NCBI GenBank assembly: GCA_937877295.1
Contig: CALFIV010000120.1
Coordinates: forward strand, 1-14,836
Direction: 5' to 3'
DNA length: 14,836 nt
Source: an uncultured Clostridia bacterium
GTDB lineage: Bacteria; Bacillota_A; Clostridia; Christensenellales; CAG-138
The notes under the pieces were generated by a model that saw only the letters and a program-made list of their open reading frames with translations, ran no database searches and was not told where the DNA came from. The position numbers and the translations under genes were made by a program. This document shows, one piece after another, positions 6,550 through 13,118 of this stretch (position 1 is the first letter of the stretch; every line of letters starts with the position of its first letter).

Positions 6550-7025
6550 ACATTTTGCTCACTTACACCGAGAATTTCGCCTACATACATGGTGTGCGGA
6601 TCACCGCACCCATAATAACGGGACAGCAATGCAGGATCTTCCAATTGATGTTCATCAAGATCTGCACGCAGCAGAATTCTGCATTCGATATGAAAACGGC
6701 AACCGGAAAAACCTTCCTGTGCACCGTACCGATTTGGATACAAAGCTGCGTGAAGCGTTTCGATTTTATTGACGTCACGCCCTGATTTTGATCCGCAAAA
6801 CGCGAGTTCATGTGTCATTGAACCGTACGCAGGTACGCTGACAGTGAACGTTTTTGCGCCTTCTAATAGCGTATGCGTATAGCGGCTCTTTCGTACATAA
6901 ACCGAAAATGTCTGTTTCCCCCAAAGGACACCGAACTGTCCCCATCCGATCGTCATCGGATTGCCGTCAACCATCAGAAAAGCGCCTTTCGGAAGCTGTC
7001 GTGCCGTTTCTTTCATCCAATCCAT
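6546..7025 (-). CDS. Flavin reductase-like (FMN-binding split barrel) protein
   Basis: A 159-residue member of the flavin reductase/flavoredoxin family, which binds FMN and either reduces it or passes electrons. Typical features are LPKGAFLMVDGNPMTIGWG (11-29), FGVLWGKQTFSVYVRKSRYTH (31-51; the VR-x-SRYTH flavin-contact segment), FTVSVP (60-65), a Cys-containing AFCGSKSGRD (75-84) and GDPHTMYVGEI (141-151). I placed the start at the ATG at 7025, nine bases after GGAGG. A longer frame would begin at 7046, but that ATG overlaps the ribosome site itself. It is the first gene of the operon with the lipoprotein and SDR. A redox partner for the SDR is conceivable but not shown. Confidence 0.88.
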   Translation of the reverse strand: MDWMKETARQLPKGAFLMVDGNPMTIGWGQFGVLWGKQTFSVYVRKSRYTHTLLEGAKTFTVSVPAYGSMTHELAFCGSKSGRDVNKIETLHAALYPNRYGAQEGFSGCRFHIECRILLRADLDEHQLEDPALLSRYYGCGDPHTMYVGEILGVSEQNV

Positions 7026-7050
7026 AGATACGTTCCTCCATTTCAAATTG

Positions 7051-7056
7051 ATTATA
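7051..7056 (-). promoter_or_regulatory. -10 box for the flavin reductase operon
   Basis: Minus-strand TATAAT at 7056-7051, giving a short leader before GGAGG and the ATG at 7025. No convincing -35 lies 16-18 bases upstream. It sits just past the terminator of the preceding operon, which supports a new transcription start here. Confidence 0.5.
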
Positions 7057-7086
7057 CAGAGGTTTTACAAAAAAAGCCAGTATTTC

Positions 7087-7115
7087 CGGAAAAAAGAAGC
7101 CTTGAGGCTTCTTTT
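7087..7115 (-). terminator. Terminator of the zinc-ribbon/DUF378 operon
   Basis: Minus-strand stem of 10 base pairs (7115-7106 with 7101-7092, core GAAGCC/GGCTTC) with a 4-base loop, followed by a run of T. It lies 10 bases beyond the DUF378 stop. Confidence 0.85.
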
Positions 7116-7124
7116 GCTTCGCGA

Positions 7125-7340
7125 TTATTCGGCGTCATGCATCAATTCGGTTTTGCGTACGTTCCGTTGGAACAGCATTACAATCCCCCAAATTCCACCG
7201 AGCCCTACAAGGACATAGAGGATAATGGAAACAACGGAGGAAGCTCCGAAGATCCATGTGACGAGGTTGAAATTGAAAATGCCGATCAGCAACCAGTTCA
7301 ATGCGCCGACGATCATAAGGATCAAAGCAACGATATTCAT
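7125..7340 (-). CDS. DUF378 membrane protein
   Basis: A 71-residue protein with two transmembrane segments, MNIVALILMIVGALNWLLIG (1-20) and SSVVSIILYVLVGLGGIWGIVMLF (about 34-57), and a short charged tail. GALNWLLIG, the central Phe-Asn-Leu-Val turn and the second helix with LVGLGGIWGI fit the small DUF378 family common in Firmicutes; its function is unknown. A clear AAGGAG precedes the ATG. It lies 21 bases after the 99-residue gene and is the last member of that operon, ended by a strong hairpin. Confidence 0.88.
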   Translation of the reverse strand: MNIVALILMIVGALNWLLIGIFNFNLVTWIFGASSVVSIILYVLVGLGGIWGIVMLFQRNVRKTELMHDAE

Positions 7341-7361
7341 GAAATCACTCCTTTCACGCTG

Positions 7362-7661
7362 TTAGTATGAGCGTAAAGAATCATTTTCATGCTTCTTTTT
7401 TTCGATTAGGATTTCAATTTCAAATCGATCAAAGGAGATCGCTTCCATAAAGTCGCTTTGCTTAAACTGCGTATGGTTGAATCGTTCGAGCTCGTTCAGA
7501 TGCTTTTGAAGAACGACAGGACGCGAAAGATCGAGTGCTTGGCAGAGCTCATGCAAAACGGGAGTCCATCCCTCAATATCAGAGGGTCGTGCGAGAGAAA
7601 ACTCCCGCACGACTTCCGATTGTATTTTTTGATGTTTGATTGTTTTGGCCCAGATACGCAT
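7362..7661 (-). CDS. Conserved-looking hypothetical protein, 99 residues
   Basis: Soluble small protein, not assigned to a named family. The ATG at 7661 shares one base with the stop of the upstream zinc-ribbon gene (TAATG), so the two are translationally linked. The open frame extends upstream, but the coupled start has GGAAAG before it and fits the protein. MRIWAKTIKHQKI looks like a short strand-turn start, followed by WTPVLHELCQALDLSRPVVLQKHLNELERFNHTQFKQSDF, which reads as helices with conserved-type Pro and His, then a strand IEILIEKKK. I have an impression of similar clostridial hypotheticals with 'LDLSRPVVLxKHLxE' but no function. It has no export signal or cysteine motif. Confidence 0.8.
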   Translation of the reverse strand: MRIWAKTIKHQKIQSEVVREFSLARPSDIEGWTPVLHELCQALDLSRPVVLQKHLNELERFNHTQFKQSDFMEAISFDRFEIEILIEKKKHENDSLRSY

Positions 7662-9670
7662 TATTTGTTCTTTCCGAACCAACCAACGAATTCGCCGCAG
7701 CCGGTATCCTGATATGTACCGACAAAGTTGCACCAGACGTTGTATCTTGTGCCGCTCACTGTAGGATTCCACTTAGAACTCATATTAAGAACGTAAACGA
7801 CTTCCTTGGTCTGGTCAAGTGTGATCTTGACATAACCGTCGCTTGTGATCTCATTGAACGTACCAAGGATACGGTAGCCATAAGAGCTGCTTGCATATGT
7901 ACCGAGGTTGGAGAGCAGCTCTGTCATGGTGATGTCGTAGTTTACCTGCTTATAGGTCTTTGTCTTGGAATATGCCTTGACGAACGCGTCCTTATCGGCA
8001 TAGCTTCTTGATACGACGAAAGTAGTCGAACCGTCTTCTGCTCCTTCCTTAGTTCCGGTCAAGGTAATGGTGGAAATGCCGTAGAAGGATGCATCCATGG
8101 AAACCATGAACGAGAACTTGCCGTCCGGCTCAACATTGACAGTACCGCAGAATACACGCGTTGTATCATCGCTGGTCGCGCTCAGCTCTGCACCGGGAAG
8201 CGTTGTGCCGGTTACAGTGATTTTGCCGGATTTGTCAGCCTTCAGAGACGAAATGTCACCGTTGACGTCAAGCACCATCGGATCAGGAATGAAGACATAG
8301 GGGTCAACCGTGATTGTTTTGGTAGCAGTAACACAGTTCTTCTTTGTAGCAACAAACTCGATGGTTTCCGATTCGGAACCGCTCATGGTATAATCCAGCA
8401 TGAAGATACCGTCTGTATAAACGGTCGTCTCCTTGCCGTTGACCGTCATACCGAGGAGATTGTACGCATTATCATCGTTAATCTTGCCTTCGATCCGCAC
8501 AATGTTGCCTTCGGCTGCCATAAATGTACCGTCTTCTCGGGCAACAGGGGAGTTCAGCGTGATCTCAAGCTGCGGGAAGGTCACGTCGAAAGAAGGACAT
8601 GCAACCTGATAGGAAGAGCCGTCCTCATTGGTAATGGTGATTTTCGGCTGCAGCGTCTGCGTAGGCGTATCGAGCGGGACGCCGGGATAAAATACTGCTT
8701 CTTCAAATTTCAGCTTATAAGGCTTCGAAACATCTTTATCGTTTGTCCTTACAACATCGGATTGATCCGGACATTCGAATGTGATTGTTGCATGCGGAGG
8801 AATCATCACCGTAATGTCAACCATATTCAAACCGGTCGTGTCATCGACATAACGACTGATCGTAGCTGTCTTTTCGTCCGGTTTTTCTTCCGTAGGATTG
8901 GAAGGGGTGGTCGACGCATCTGCAATAGGCAGATCGGTGTTATCCGTATTTGTCTGCTTTGCACCGGCACAGCTCATCATCGAAGATCCGTTGTCGCTGC
9001 CGCACTTCAAAACGCCGCTCTTGCTGAGGAAGTAAAGACCGCCGGCAACAAGAATCGCCACAATCACAACGATGATTGCGATCAGCAGAACTGTAAACAG
9101 CGTATTGCTCTTTTTCTTGGCGCTCTTACGCTTCGGAGGCGTCGGTTCATATTCGAAGGAGTCTTCGTCGTGATCGAGCGCTTCTTCATCATTATAAATA
9201 GTCTCATCTTCCGATTCAGACTTTGTATTTTCTTCTTCGTCGTCATCGTCGTCGTCATCAACACGAACCGGTTGGGTGCGCTTGCCCGTACGCGTCGGCG
9301 TCCAGATCGGACGTTCGGACTGCTTTTCATAGGAATCCGGATCGTCATCATCGAGCTCATCATTTGTGGGCTCTTCCGATTTTACCGCGCGTTCTTTCTG
9401 AGCCGGCTTTTTGACCGGTTCTTCCGGAATCTCGTCTACGAATTCATCATCGTCATCGATCGGTTCTTCGGGTGCATCTGCGGGTACTTCAGCTTTCTTC
9501 ACCTGTTCGGGGACAACCCACGACGGACGGCTGAACCGCTTGGTCGGCTGCGCATCTTCAACAGGCGTTTCGACCGTTTCCGTGTCCGGTTCGCCCTTCA
9601 GGTTCGCTGCACAGACCTTGCAGTACGTCGCATGATCGGGATTGTATGCTCCGCACTCTTTACAAATCAT
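7661..9670 (-). CDS. Zinc-ribbon, single-pass membrane protein with Ig-like repeats
   Basis: A 669-residue protein in several parts. Residues 3-20 form a zinc ribbon (CKEC ... CKVC). Residues 25-180 are a disordered, very acidic linker with Pro/Glu repeats and a run of seven Asp near 138. Basic residues (180-187) precede one transmembrane segment (about 189-213). Residues 215-265 are a Ser/Thr/Asn-rich linker. From about 280 on are beta-rich domains, two resembling bacterial Ig-like folds (about 365-453 and 455-553). A final domain (about 560-669) with LGTFNEITSDGYVKITLD looks OB-like. By the positive-inside rule, the ribbon and acidic tail are cytoplasmic and the Ig part external. TcaA/YvbJ-type proteins share this plan, suggesting envelope sensing or cell-wall attachment; the function is unknown. 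AGGAGGT lies six bases before the ATG. Confidence 0.88.
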   Translation of the reverse strand: MICKECGAYNPDHATYCKVCAANLKGEPDTETVETPVEDAQPTKRFSRPSWVVPEQVKKAEVPADAPEEPIDDDDEFVDEIPEEPVKKPAQKERAVKSEEPTNDELDDDDPDSYEKQSERPIWTPTRTGKRTQPVRVDDDDDDDEEENTKSESEDETIYNDEEALDHDEDSFEYEPTPPKRKSAKKKSNTLFTVLLIAIIVVIVAILVAGGLYFLSKSGVLKCGSDNGSSMMSCAGAKQTNTDNTDLPIADASTTPSNPTEEKPDEKTATISRYVDDTTGLNMVDITVMIPPHATITFECPDQSDVVRTNDKDVSKPYKLKFEEAVFYPGVPLDTPTQTLQPKITITNEDGSSYQVACPSFDVTFPQLEITLNSPVAREDGTFMAAEGNIVRIEGKINDDNAYNLLGMTVNGKETTVYTDGIFMLDYTMSGSESETIEFVATKKNCVTATKTITVDPYVFIPDPMVLDVNGDISSLKADKSGKITVTGTTLPGAELSATSDDTTRVFCGTVNVEPDGKFSFMVSMDASFYGISTITLTGTKEGAEDGSTTFVVSRSYADKDAFVKAYSKTKTYKQVNYDITMTELLSNLGTYASSSYGYRILGTFNEITSDGYVKITLDQTKEVVYVLNMSSKWNPTVSGTRYNVWCNFVGTYQDTGCGEFVGWFGKNK

Positions 9671-9708
9671 AGAGTTACCTCCTATTATGATCCAATTTTC
9701 TGATTATC

Positions 9709-9717
9709 ATTATAACA
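9709..9717 (-). promoter_or_regulatory. Promoter of the zinc-ribbon operon (extended -10)
   Basis: Minus-strand TGTTATAAT at 9717-9709 is a complete extended -10 (TGnTATAAT). No good -35 is visible, which an extended -10 can tolerate. The leader of about 32 bases contains AGGAGGT. Confidence 0.65.
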
Positions 9718-9785
9718 TAAAATTTCACAGAGTCGTGACGAATGTGTAAACATTTTTTAATTTATGTGCTTTTTTTTCATTCTTG

Positions 9786-9794
9786 TGATATAAA
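9786..9794 (+). promoter_or_regulatory. Possible promoter of the desulfurase-thiI operon
   Basis: TGATATAAA (9786-9794) is an extended -10 about 65 bases before the desulfurase ATG. A second AT-rich candidate (TATAGAAT, 9824-9831) lies closer, and neither has a clear -35. The rest of the 188-base divergent gap is T-rich and holds no gene. Confidence 0.4.
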
Positions 9795-9858
9795 TGGTTA
9801 CAGATTTCCGGAATCAGGAATAGTATAGAATAGAATATCAAGCGGACGGAAACAAAAG

Positions 9859-11004
9859 ATGATTTATTTCGACAACAGCGCAACCACATGTACAATTCAG
9901 GAAGCAGCAGAACGCGCATTTGCTTTTATGACACAGGACTTTTATAATCCTGCAGCCGCATACAGCGCGGCGTATGCTGTGGAAAAGCAGGTCAATGAAG
10001 CGCGCGCTTTTGCGTCGTCGCTGATCGGCTGCGCTCCGGATGAAATTCTTTATACATCCGGCGGTACGGAGTCGAACAATATGGCGGTTTACGGCACAAT
10101 TCGTGCAATGCGCGAACGCCGACACATCGTGACAAGTGAAACGGAGCATCCTTCTGTTTATGAAACAATTCGAATGGCAGCGAAGGAATACGGAATGCAG
10201 GTGGATTATGCGCCGCTCAATGCGGATGGCTGCATTGATGTAGATCGTCTTTCCGAGGTTCTGCATGCCGATACCGGTTTTGTCAGCGTCATGCATGTCA
10301 ATAACGAACTCGGGAGCATCAACGATCTGGATGCGATTGCCAGAAAGGTTCGTGCGCTTTCACCAAATGCCGTTCTGCATGCAGACGGCGTGCAAGCGTT
10401 TATGAAAGTTCCGTCAAAGCGGCCGCCGGTCGATCTCTATTCTGTTTCTGCGCATAAACTCCATGCTCCAAAAGGCGTTGGGCTTTTATATGTCAGGAAT
10501 GGGATTCGATTCGCAGGCGGACAAATCGGCGGAGGACAGGAACGCAATTTGAGAAGCGGGACAACTAATGTTCCGGGCATTCTCGGCTTCGATACGGCTT
10601 TGCGGTACTATCAGGCAAATATCAATCAATGGCACAACCGGATGTTCGAAGTCAAGAATCGGTTGTATGATAATCTCAGTACAATCAATGACGTTTTGCT
10701 GAATGGACCGGCTGTTCCACAAGGCGCGCCGCATATTTTGAATTTATCGTTCCTCGGTGTACGCGGTGAAGTTCTGTTACATGCGCTCGAACGATTCGGC
10801 ATACTTGTTTCCAACGGATCGGCATGTGCTGCCAAAAAGCAGGGGAAGAACAGAGTGCTGAACGCGATCGGCATAACCGGCGCTCGGCAGGAAAGCGCGA
10901 TTCGTTTCAGCTTCAGTCCGTTCAACACCGTGGCGGAAGCGGATGAAGCTGCGAATATAATCGCCGACCAAGTCCGAATGCTTCGAAAGTACAAAAGGAG
11001 ATAA
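9859..11004 (+). CDS. Cysteine desulfurase (NifS/IscS family), ThiI partner
   Basis: A 381-residue pyridoxal-phosphate enzyme that takes sulfur from cysteine as a persulfide. Features: FDNSATT at the start, TSGGTESNN (66-74) for cofactor phosphate, His97 in ETEHPSV stacking on the ring, MHVNNELG (145-152), HADGVQ (174-179), Lys200 in SAHKLH as the Schiff base, RSGTTNVPGI (232-241), and the mobile-loop nucleophile Cys323 in SNGSACAAKK. It lies two bases before thiI, so it matches the dedicated desulfurase (NifZ type in Bacillus subtilis) that passes sulfur to ThiI for tRNA 4-thiouridine. No iscU or other Fe-S scaffold gene is nearby, which supports that reading. The ribosome site is weak (GACGGA). 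Symbols nifS, iscS and nifZ are all used for this type. Confidence 0.94.
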   Translation: MIYFDNSATTCTIQEAAERAFAFMTQDFYNPAAAYSAAYAVEKQVNEARAFASSLIGCAPDEILYTSGGTESNNMAVYGTIRAMRERRHIVTSETEHPSVYETIRMAAKEYGMQVDYAPLNADGCIDVDRLSEVLHADTGFVSVMHVNNELGSINDLDAIARKVRALSPNAVLHADGVQAFMKVPSKRPPVDLYSVSAHKLHAPKGVGLLYVRNGIRFAGGQIGGGQERNLRSGTTNVPGILGFDTALRYYQANINQWHNRMFEVKNRLYDNLSTINDVLLNGPAVPQGAPHILNLSFLGVRGEVLLHALERFGILVSNGSACAAKKQGKNRVLNAIGITGARQESAIRFSFSPFNTVAEADEAANIIADQVRMLRKYKRR

Positions 11005-11006
11005 TC

Positions 11007-12176
11007 ATGGAAAGAGTTATTTTGGTTCGCTATGCGGAGATACATCTTAAAGGATTGAATAGGCCGTTTTTCGAACGCCTTCTCGTGGATCGCATCAAGC
11101 AAGCGCTTGATCCGATCAAAGCAAATGTCGAGCGTGAGCAAGGCAGGATTTTTGTTTACGGAATCGCAGAAGAGCAGCTTACGGACTGTATGGACAAGCT
11201 GGTCCGTGTATTCGGCATCCATTCGATCAGCGCCGCCTGCTGTGTGGAAAAGGAATGGGAAGCTATAAAAAAAGCTGCGATTGCAGAGACAAAAGATCTT
11301 GCGAAACAAAGCGAAAAGCTGACATTCAAATGCTTCGCGCGCCGTTCGGACAAGCGCTTTCCGATGACGTCCGAGCAGCTTTGCCGCGAACTCGGGCATG
11401 AACTCCTGGAAGCGTATCCGAATCTTTCGGTGGATGTGCATCATCCGGAACTGTCCGTAACGGTTGAAATACGGCAGCAGAACGCATTTGTCTACACAAA
11501 CGAGATCCTCGGCGCAGGAGGAATGCCGGTCGGTTCAAACGGCAAAGCGATGCTTTTGATTTCCGGAGGAATCGACAGCCCGGTAGCGGGCTACATGATC
11601 GCAAAACGCGGTGTGATGCTGGATGCGGTGCATTTTTACAGCTACCCGTACACAAGCGAACGGGCACGTGATAAAGTCGTGGAACTGACAAGACTCGTAT
11701 CTCGTTATGCAGGTGTAATCAATCTGTATCTTGTTCCGTTCACGGATATTCAACTGACGATCTATGAAAAATGTCCATCGACGGAGACGACCGTTCTGAT
11801 GCGTCGACTGATGATGAAGATCGCGGAGCGTATCGCAAAAGAGAAAGGCGCGCTTGCATTGATTACCGGAGAATCGATTGGGCAGGTAGCGAGCCAAACC
11901 ATCGAATCCCTTTGCGTAACGGATGATGCGGTTTCCATGCCGGTTTTCAGACCGCTGATCGGCTTTGATAAAGAAGAAATTATTGAGAAGGCGCAAAAAA
12001 TCGGGACATTTGAAACTTCAATTCTACCGTATGAGGATTGCTGCACGGTATTCGTCCCGAAACACCCGGTTACAAAGCCGAAGGTGGATAAACTCAGAGA
12101 AAGCGAAGCGATGGTTGACTTTGAGCCGATGATCGAAACGGCGATAGCAAATACGGAGCGCTTAGTGATACGCTGA
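11007..12176 (+). CDS. thiI: tRNA 4-thiouridine synthetase ThiI
   Basis: A 389-residue enzyme that adenylates uridine 8 of tRNA and replaces its oxygen with sulfur; in some bacteria it also supplies thiamine thiazole sulfur. Order: ferredoxin-like N-terminus (ILVRYAEIHLKGLNRPFFE, 5-23), THUMP domain (about 60-165), and a PP-loop ATPase with SGGIDSP (186-192). LITGESIGQVASQT (285-298) is another ThiI signature. EDCCTVFVPKHPVTKP (343-358) contains the catalytic-type cysteine equivalent to Escherichia coli Cys344. There is no C-terminal rhodanese domain, as usual in Firmicutes, so sulfur must come directly from the desulfurase encoded just upstream. AAAGGAG precedes the ATG across the two-base gap. 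Confidence 0.96.
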   Translation: MERVILVRYAEIHLKGLNRPFFERLLVDRIKQALDPIKANVEREQGRIFVYGIAEEQLTDCMDKLVRVFGIHSISAACCVEKEWEAIKKAAIAETKDLAKQSEKLTFKCFARRSDKRFPMTSEQLCRELGHELLEAYPNLSVDVHHPELSVTVEIRQQNAFVYTNEILGAGGMPVGSNGKAMLLISGGIDSPVAGYMIAKRGVMLDAVHFYSYPYTSERARDKVVELTRLVSRYAGVINLYLVPFTDIQLTIYEKCPSTETTVLMRRLMMKIAERIAKEKGALALITGESIGQVASQTIESLCVTDDAVSMPVFRPLIGFDKEEIIEKAQKIGTFETSILPYEDCCTVFVPKHPVTKPKVDKLRESEAMVDFEPMIETAIANTERLVIR

Positions 12177-12222
12177 AAGAAAAACAGCATTCGACACATA
12201 CTGTATAGAAAAGGAGTTGCAT

Positions 12223-12531
12223 ATGAAACATGTGTTACGGTTTATCGGCACTGTTGTCGTGATTGCAGTACTTGCAGTCCTTGTATTATATTTTTTGAAC
12301 GGACAAGGCTATATCAGAGGGCCGCTGTCGACTTGGATTGACAACATGCAAACACACTTGAACGGCGCAGTACAAGACACACAGGAGACGATCGATGAAT
12401 TCCGAGGTGTAACGGAAGCACCGACCGCCGAACCTGTCGCGACGCCGGATATTTCGGGTCTTGATGATATCGTCGTTACCGATTCAACGCCGGAAGCTAG
12501 CGAGACAACGGAAGCAGTCCCGGAAGGTTAA
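12223..12531 (+). CDS. Single-pass membrane hypothetical protein, 102 residues
   Basis: Unrecognised. AGGAG ends six bases before the ATG at 12223; an in-frame TTG at 12217 abuts that site and is not credible. One N-terminal hydrophobic segment (residues 4-26, VLRFIGTVVVIAVLAVLVLYFL) is followed by a short amphipathic stretch (LSTWIDNMQTHLNGAVQDTQETIDEF), then a low-complexity, acidic tail rich in Thr, Pro, Ala and Glu. It probably sits in the membrane with the tail outside, or has an uncleaved signal anchor. It is 46 bases beyond thiI with no terminator between, so it may ride on the same message, but nothing links it to tRNA thiolation. Confidence 0.75.
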   Translation: MKHVLRFIGTVVVIAVLAVLVLYFLNGQGYIRGPLSTWIDNMQTHLNGAVQDTQETIDEFRGVTEAPTAEPVATPDISGLDDIVVTDSTPEASETTEAVPEG

Positions 12532-12543
12532 CAATAATTATAC

Positions 12544-12572
12544 TTGACAAATCAAAGGCCGAATGCTATTAT
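12544..12572 (+). promoter_or_regulatory. tRNA-Pro promoter
   Basis: Consensus TTGACA (12544-12549), 17 bases, TATTAT (12567-12572). Transcription would start near 12579, about 12 bases before the mature tRNA. Confidence 0.75.
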
Positions 12573-12583
12573 AACATTCGGTC
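12557..12583. repeat. Inverted repeat around the tRNA promoter -10
   Basis: GGCCGAATG (12557-12565) pairs with CATTCGGTC (12575-12583) as nine pairs including one G-T, around a 9-base spacer that holds the -10 box. No T tract follows, so it is unlikely to be a terminator; it is placed like an operator. Confidence 0.6.
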
Positions 12584-12590
12584 CTGATTT

Positions 12591-12667
12591 CTGGGTGTAG
12601 CGCAGTTTGGTAGCGTGCTTGAATGGGGTTCAAGAGGCCGAGAGTTCAAATCTCTCCACCCAGACCA
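12591..12667 (+). tRNA. tRNA-Pro (anticodon GGG)
   Basis: A complete 77-base cloverleaf including an encoded CCA end. The acceptor stem is CTGGGTG (12591-12597) with CACCCAG (12657-12663), discriminator A, then CCA (12665-12667). The anticodon stem is CTTGA/TCAAG (12618-12622 and 12630-12634) around loop ATGGGGT, which sets anticodon GGG at 12625-12627 and so reads proline codons CCC and CCT. The T stem GAGAG/CTCTC encloses TTCAAAT. It has its own promoter and terminator, although read-through from the thiI operon is possible because no terminator separates them. Confidence 0.96.
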
Positions 12668-12670
12668 CCG

Positions 12671-12698
12671 AAAAAGTCCGAGAATATCGGGCTTTTTT
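12671..12698 (+). terminator. Terminator after tRNA-Pro
   Basis: AAAAAGTCCGA (12671-12681) pairs with TCGGGCTTTTT (12687-12697), 11 pairs with one T-G, 5-base loop, ending in a T run. It starts four bases after the tRNA. Confidence 0.9.
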
Positions 12699-12810
12699 CA
12701 TTTTTGGGTTTTGTGCATCTATGCTCATTTTCGGGTTTGACACCTTTTTGAAACCTTGTTGACATCCAAAAGCATTTCAGATCGTGATAAAATACTGCTT
12801 TCGATGGAGT

Positions 12811-12839
12811 GAAAAAGGGACGCTTCTTTCGTAGCGCCC
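12811..12839 (-). terminator. Orphan terminator-like hairpin on the minus strand
   Basis: On the minus strand GGGCGCT (12839-12833) pairs with AGCGTCCC (12824-12817 region) with one bulge, followed by TTTTT (12816-12812). No minus-strand gene precedes it, so its owner is unknown. Confidence 0.4.
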
Positions 12840-12859
12840 ATGTGTGCCGATTATAACGA

Positions 12860-13020
12860 TTAAGGTAAATGCAGATTTTTGTTTTTTGGAGATTGTGCTT
12901 TGCAGGCGGTATGAACAAGTTCTGGTACTGCTACCATTAAAACACCAAAATTCGATAGAAGATGATGTTGCTATATTAAAACAAAGGAAATCGATTGAAT
13001 CTATATACCGTTAAGGTAAA
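12860..13020. repeat. 10-base direct repeat TTAAGGTAAA flanking 141 bases
   Basis: Identical TTAAGGTAAA at 12860-12869 and 13011-13020 enclose 141 AT-rich bases. They could be a target duplication around a small insertion, binding sites, or chance. No terminal inverted repeats are visible inside. Confidence 0.4.
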
Positions 13021-13081
13021 CTTATGATTGCGATATATATTATTTTTCTTTCGAAAAACGGTAGAATCGCGTTTTAATTCA

Positions 13082-13090
13082 TGATACAAT
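13082..13090 (+). promoter_or_regulatory. Promoter of the aminopeptidase gene (extended -10)
   Basis: TGATACAAT (13082-13090) fits an extended -10. No good -35 is visible. The leader of about 22 bases contains GGGAGG. Confidence 0.55.
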
Positions 13091-13118
13091 ATAGCAGAAT
13101 GAAATTTGGGAGGCATTT

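Larger units (their letters stand above)
12699..13081. other. AT-rich gene-free stretch after tRNA-Pro
   Basis: No convincing gene. By hand count 12841-12960 has 44 of 120 G+C and 12961-13080 has 34 of 120, against about half in nearby genes. Contents: two TTGACA hexamers 22 bases apart (12737 and 12759) without well-placed -10 boxes; a minus-strand hairpin with T tail (12811-12839); a 10-base direct repeat (12860 and 13011); and a 56-codon plus-strand open frame starting with GTG at 12844 that lacks a ribosome site. Tract position next to a tRNA 3' end is a common place for integrated elements, but no integrase or repeated tRNA end is present. Confidence 0.6.

Noticed and set aside
8762..9703. 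A 313-codon plus-strand open frame rich in Arg, Phe and Ile
   Set aside because: It is antisense to the acidic linker and membrane region of the zinc-ribbon protein. Runs of Asp/Glu codons read backwards give exactly this composition. It has no ribosome site, and the minus-strand gene is far better supported.
10626..11444. A 272-codon minus-strand open frame
   Set aside because: It is antisense to the junction of the cysteine desulfurase and thiI genes, both certain.
12646..12918. A 90-codon minus-strand open frame running from the AT-rich stretch into the tRNA
   Set aside because: It reads through the terminator and into tRNA-Pro, and has no ribosome site. Its tail vaguely recalls integrase ends next to tRNAs, but no tyrosine-recombinase motif is present.
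12911..12920. GAACAAGTTC palindrome as a second LexA box
   Set aside because: The half-sites are two bases apart instead of four, so it does not fit the CGAAC-N4-GTTCG spacing.
12844..13014. A 56-codon plus-strand open frame starting with GTG
   Set aside because: There is no ribosome site or recognisable motif, and it lies in AT-rich DNA. Kept only as a possible gene remnant.
12591..13118. Integrative element inserted at tRNA-Pro
   Set aside because: No second copy of the tRNA 3' end and no integrase were found in the window; only a scar is possible.
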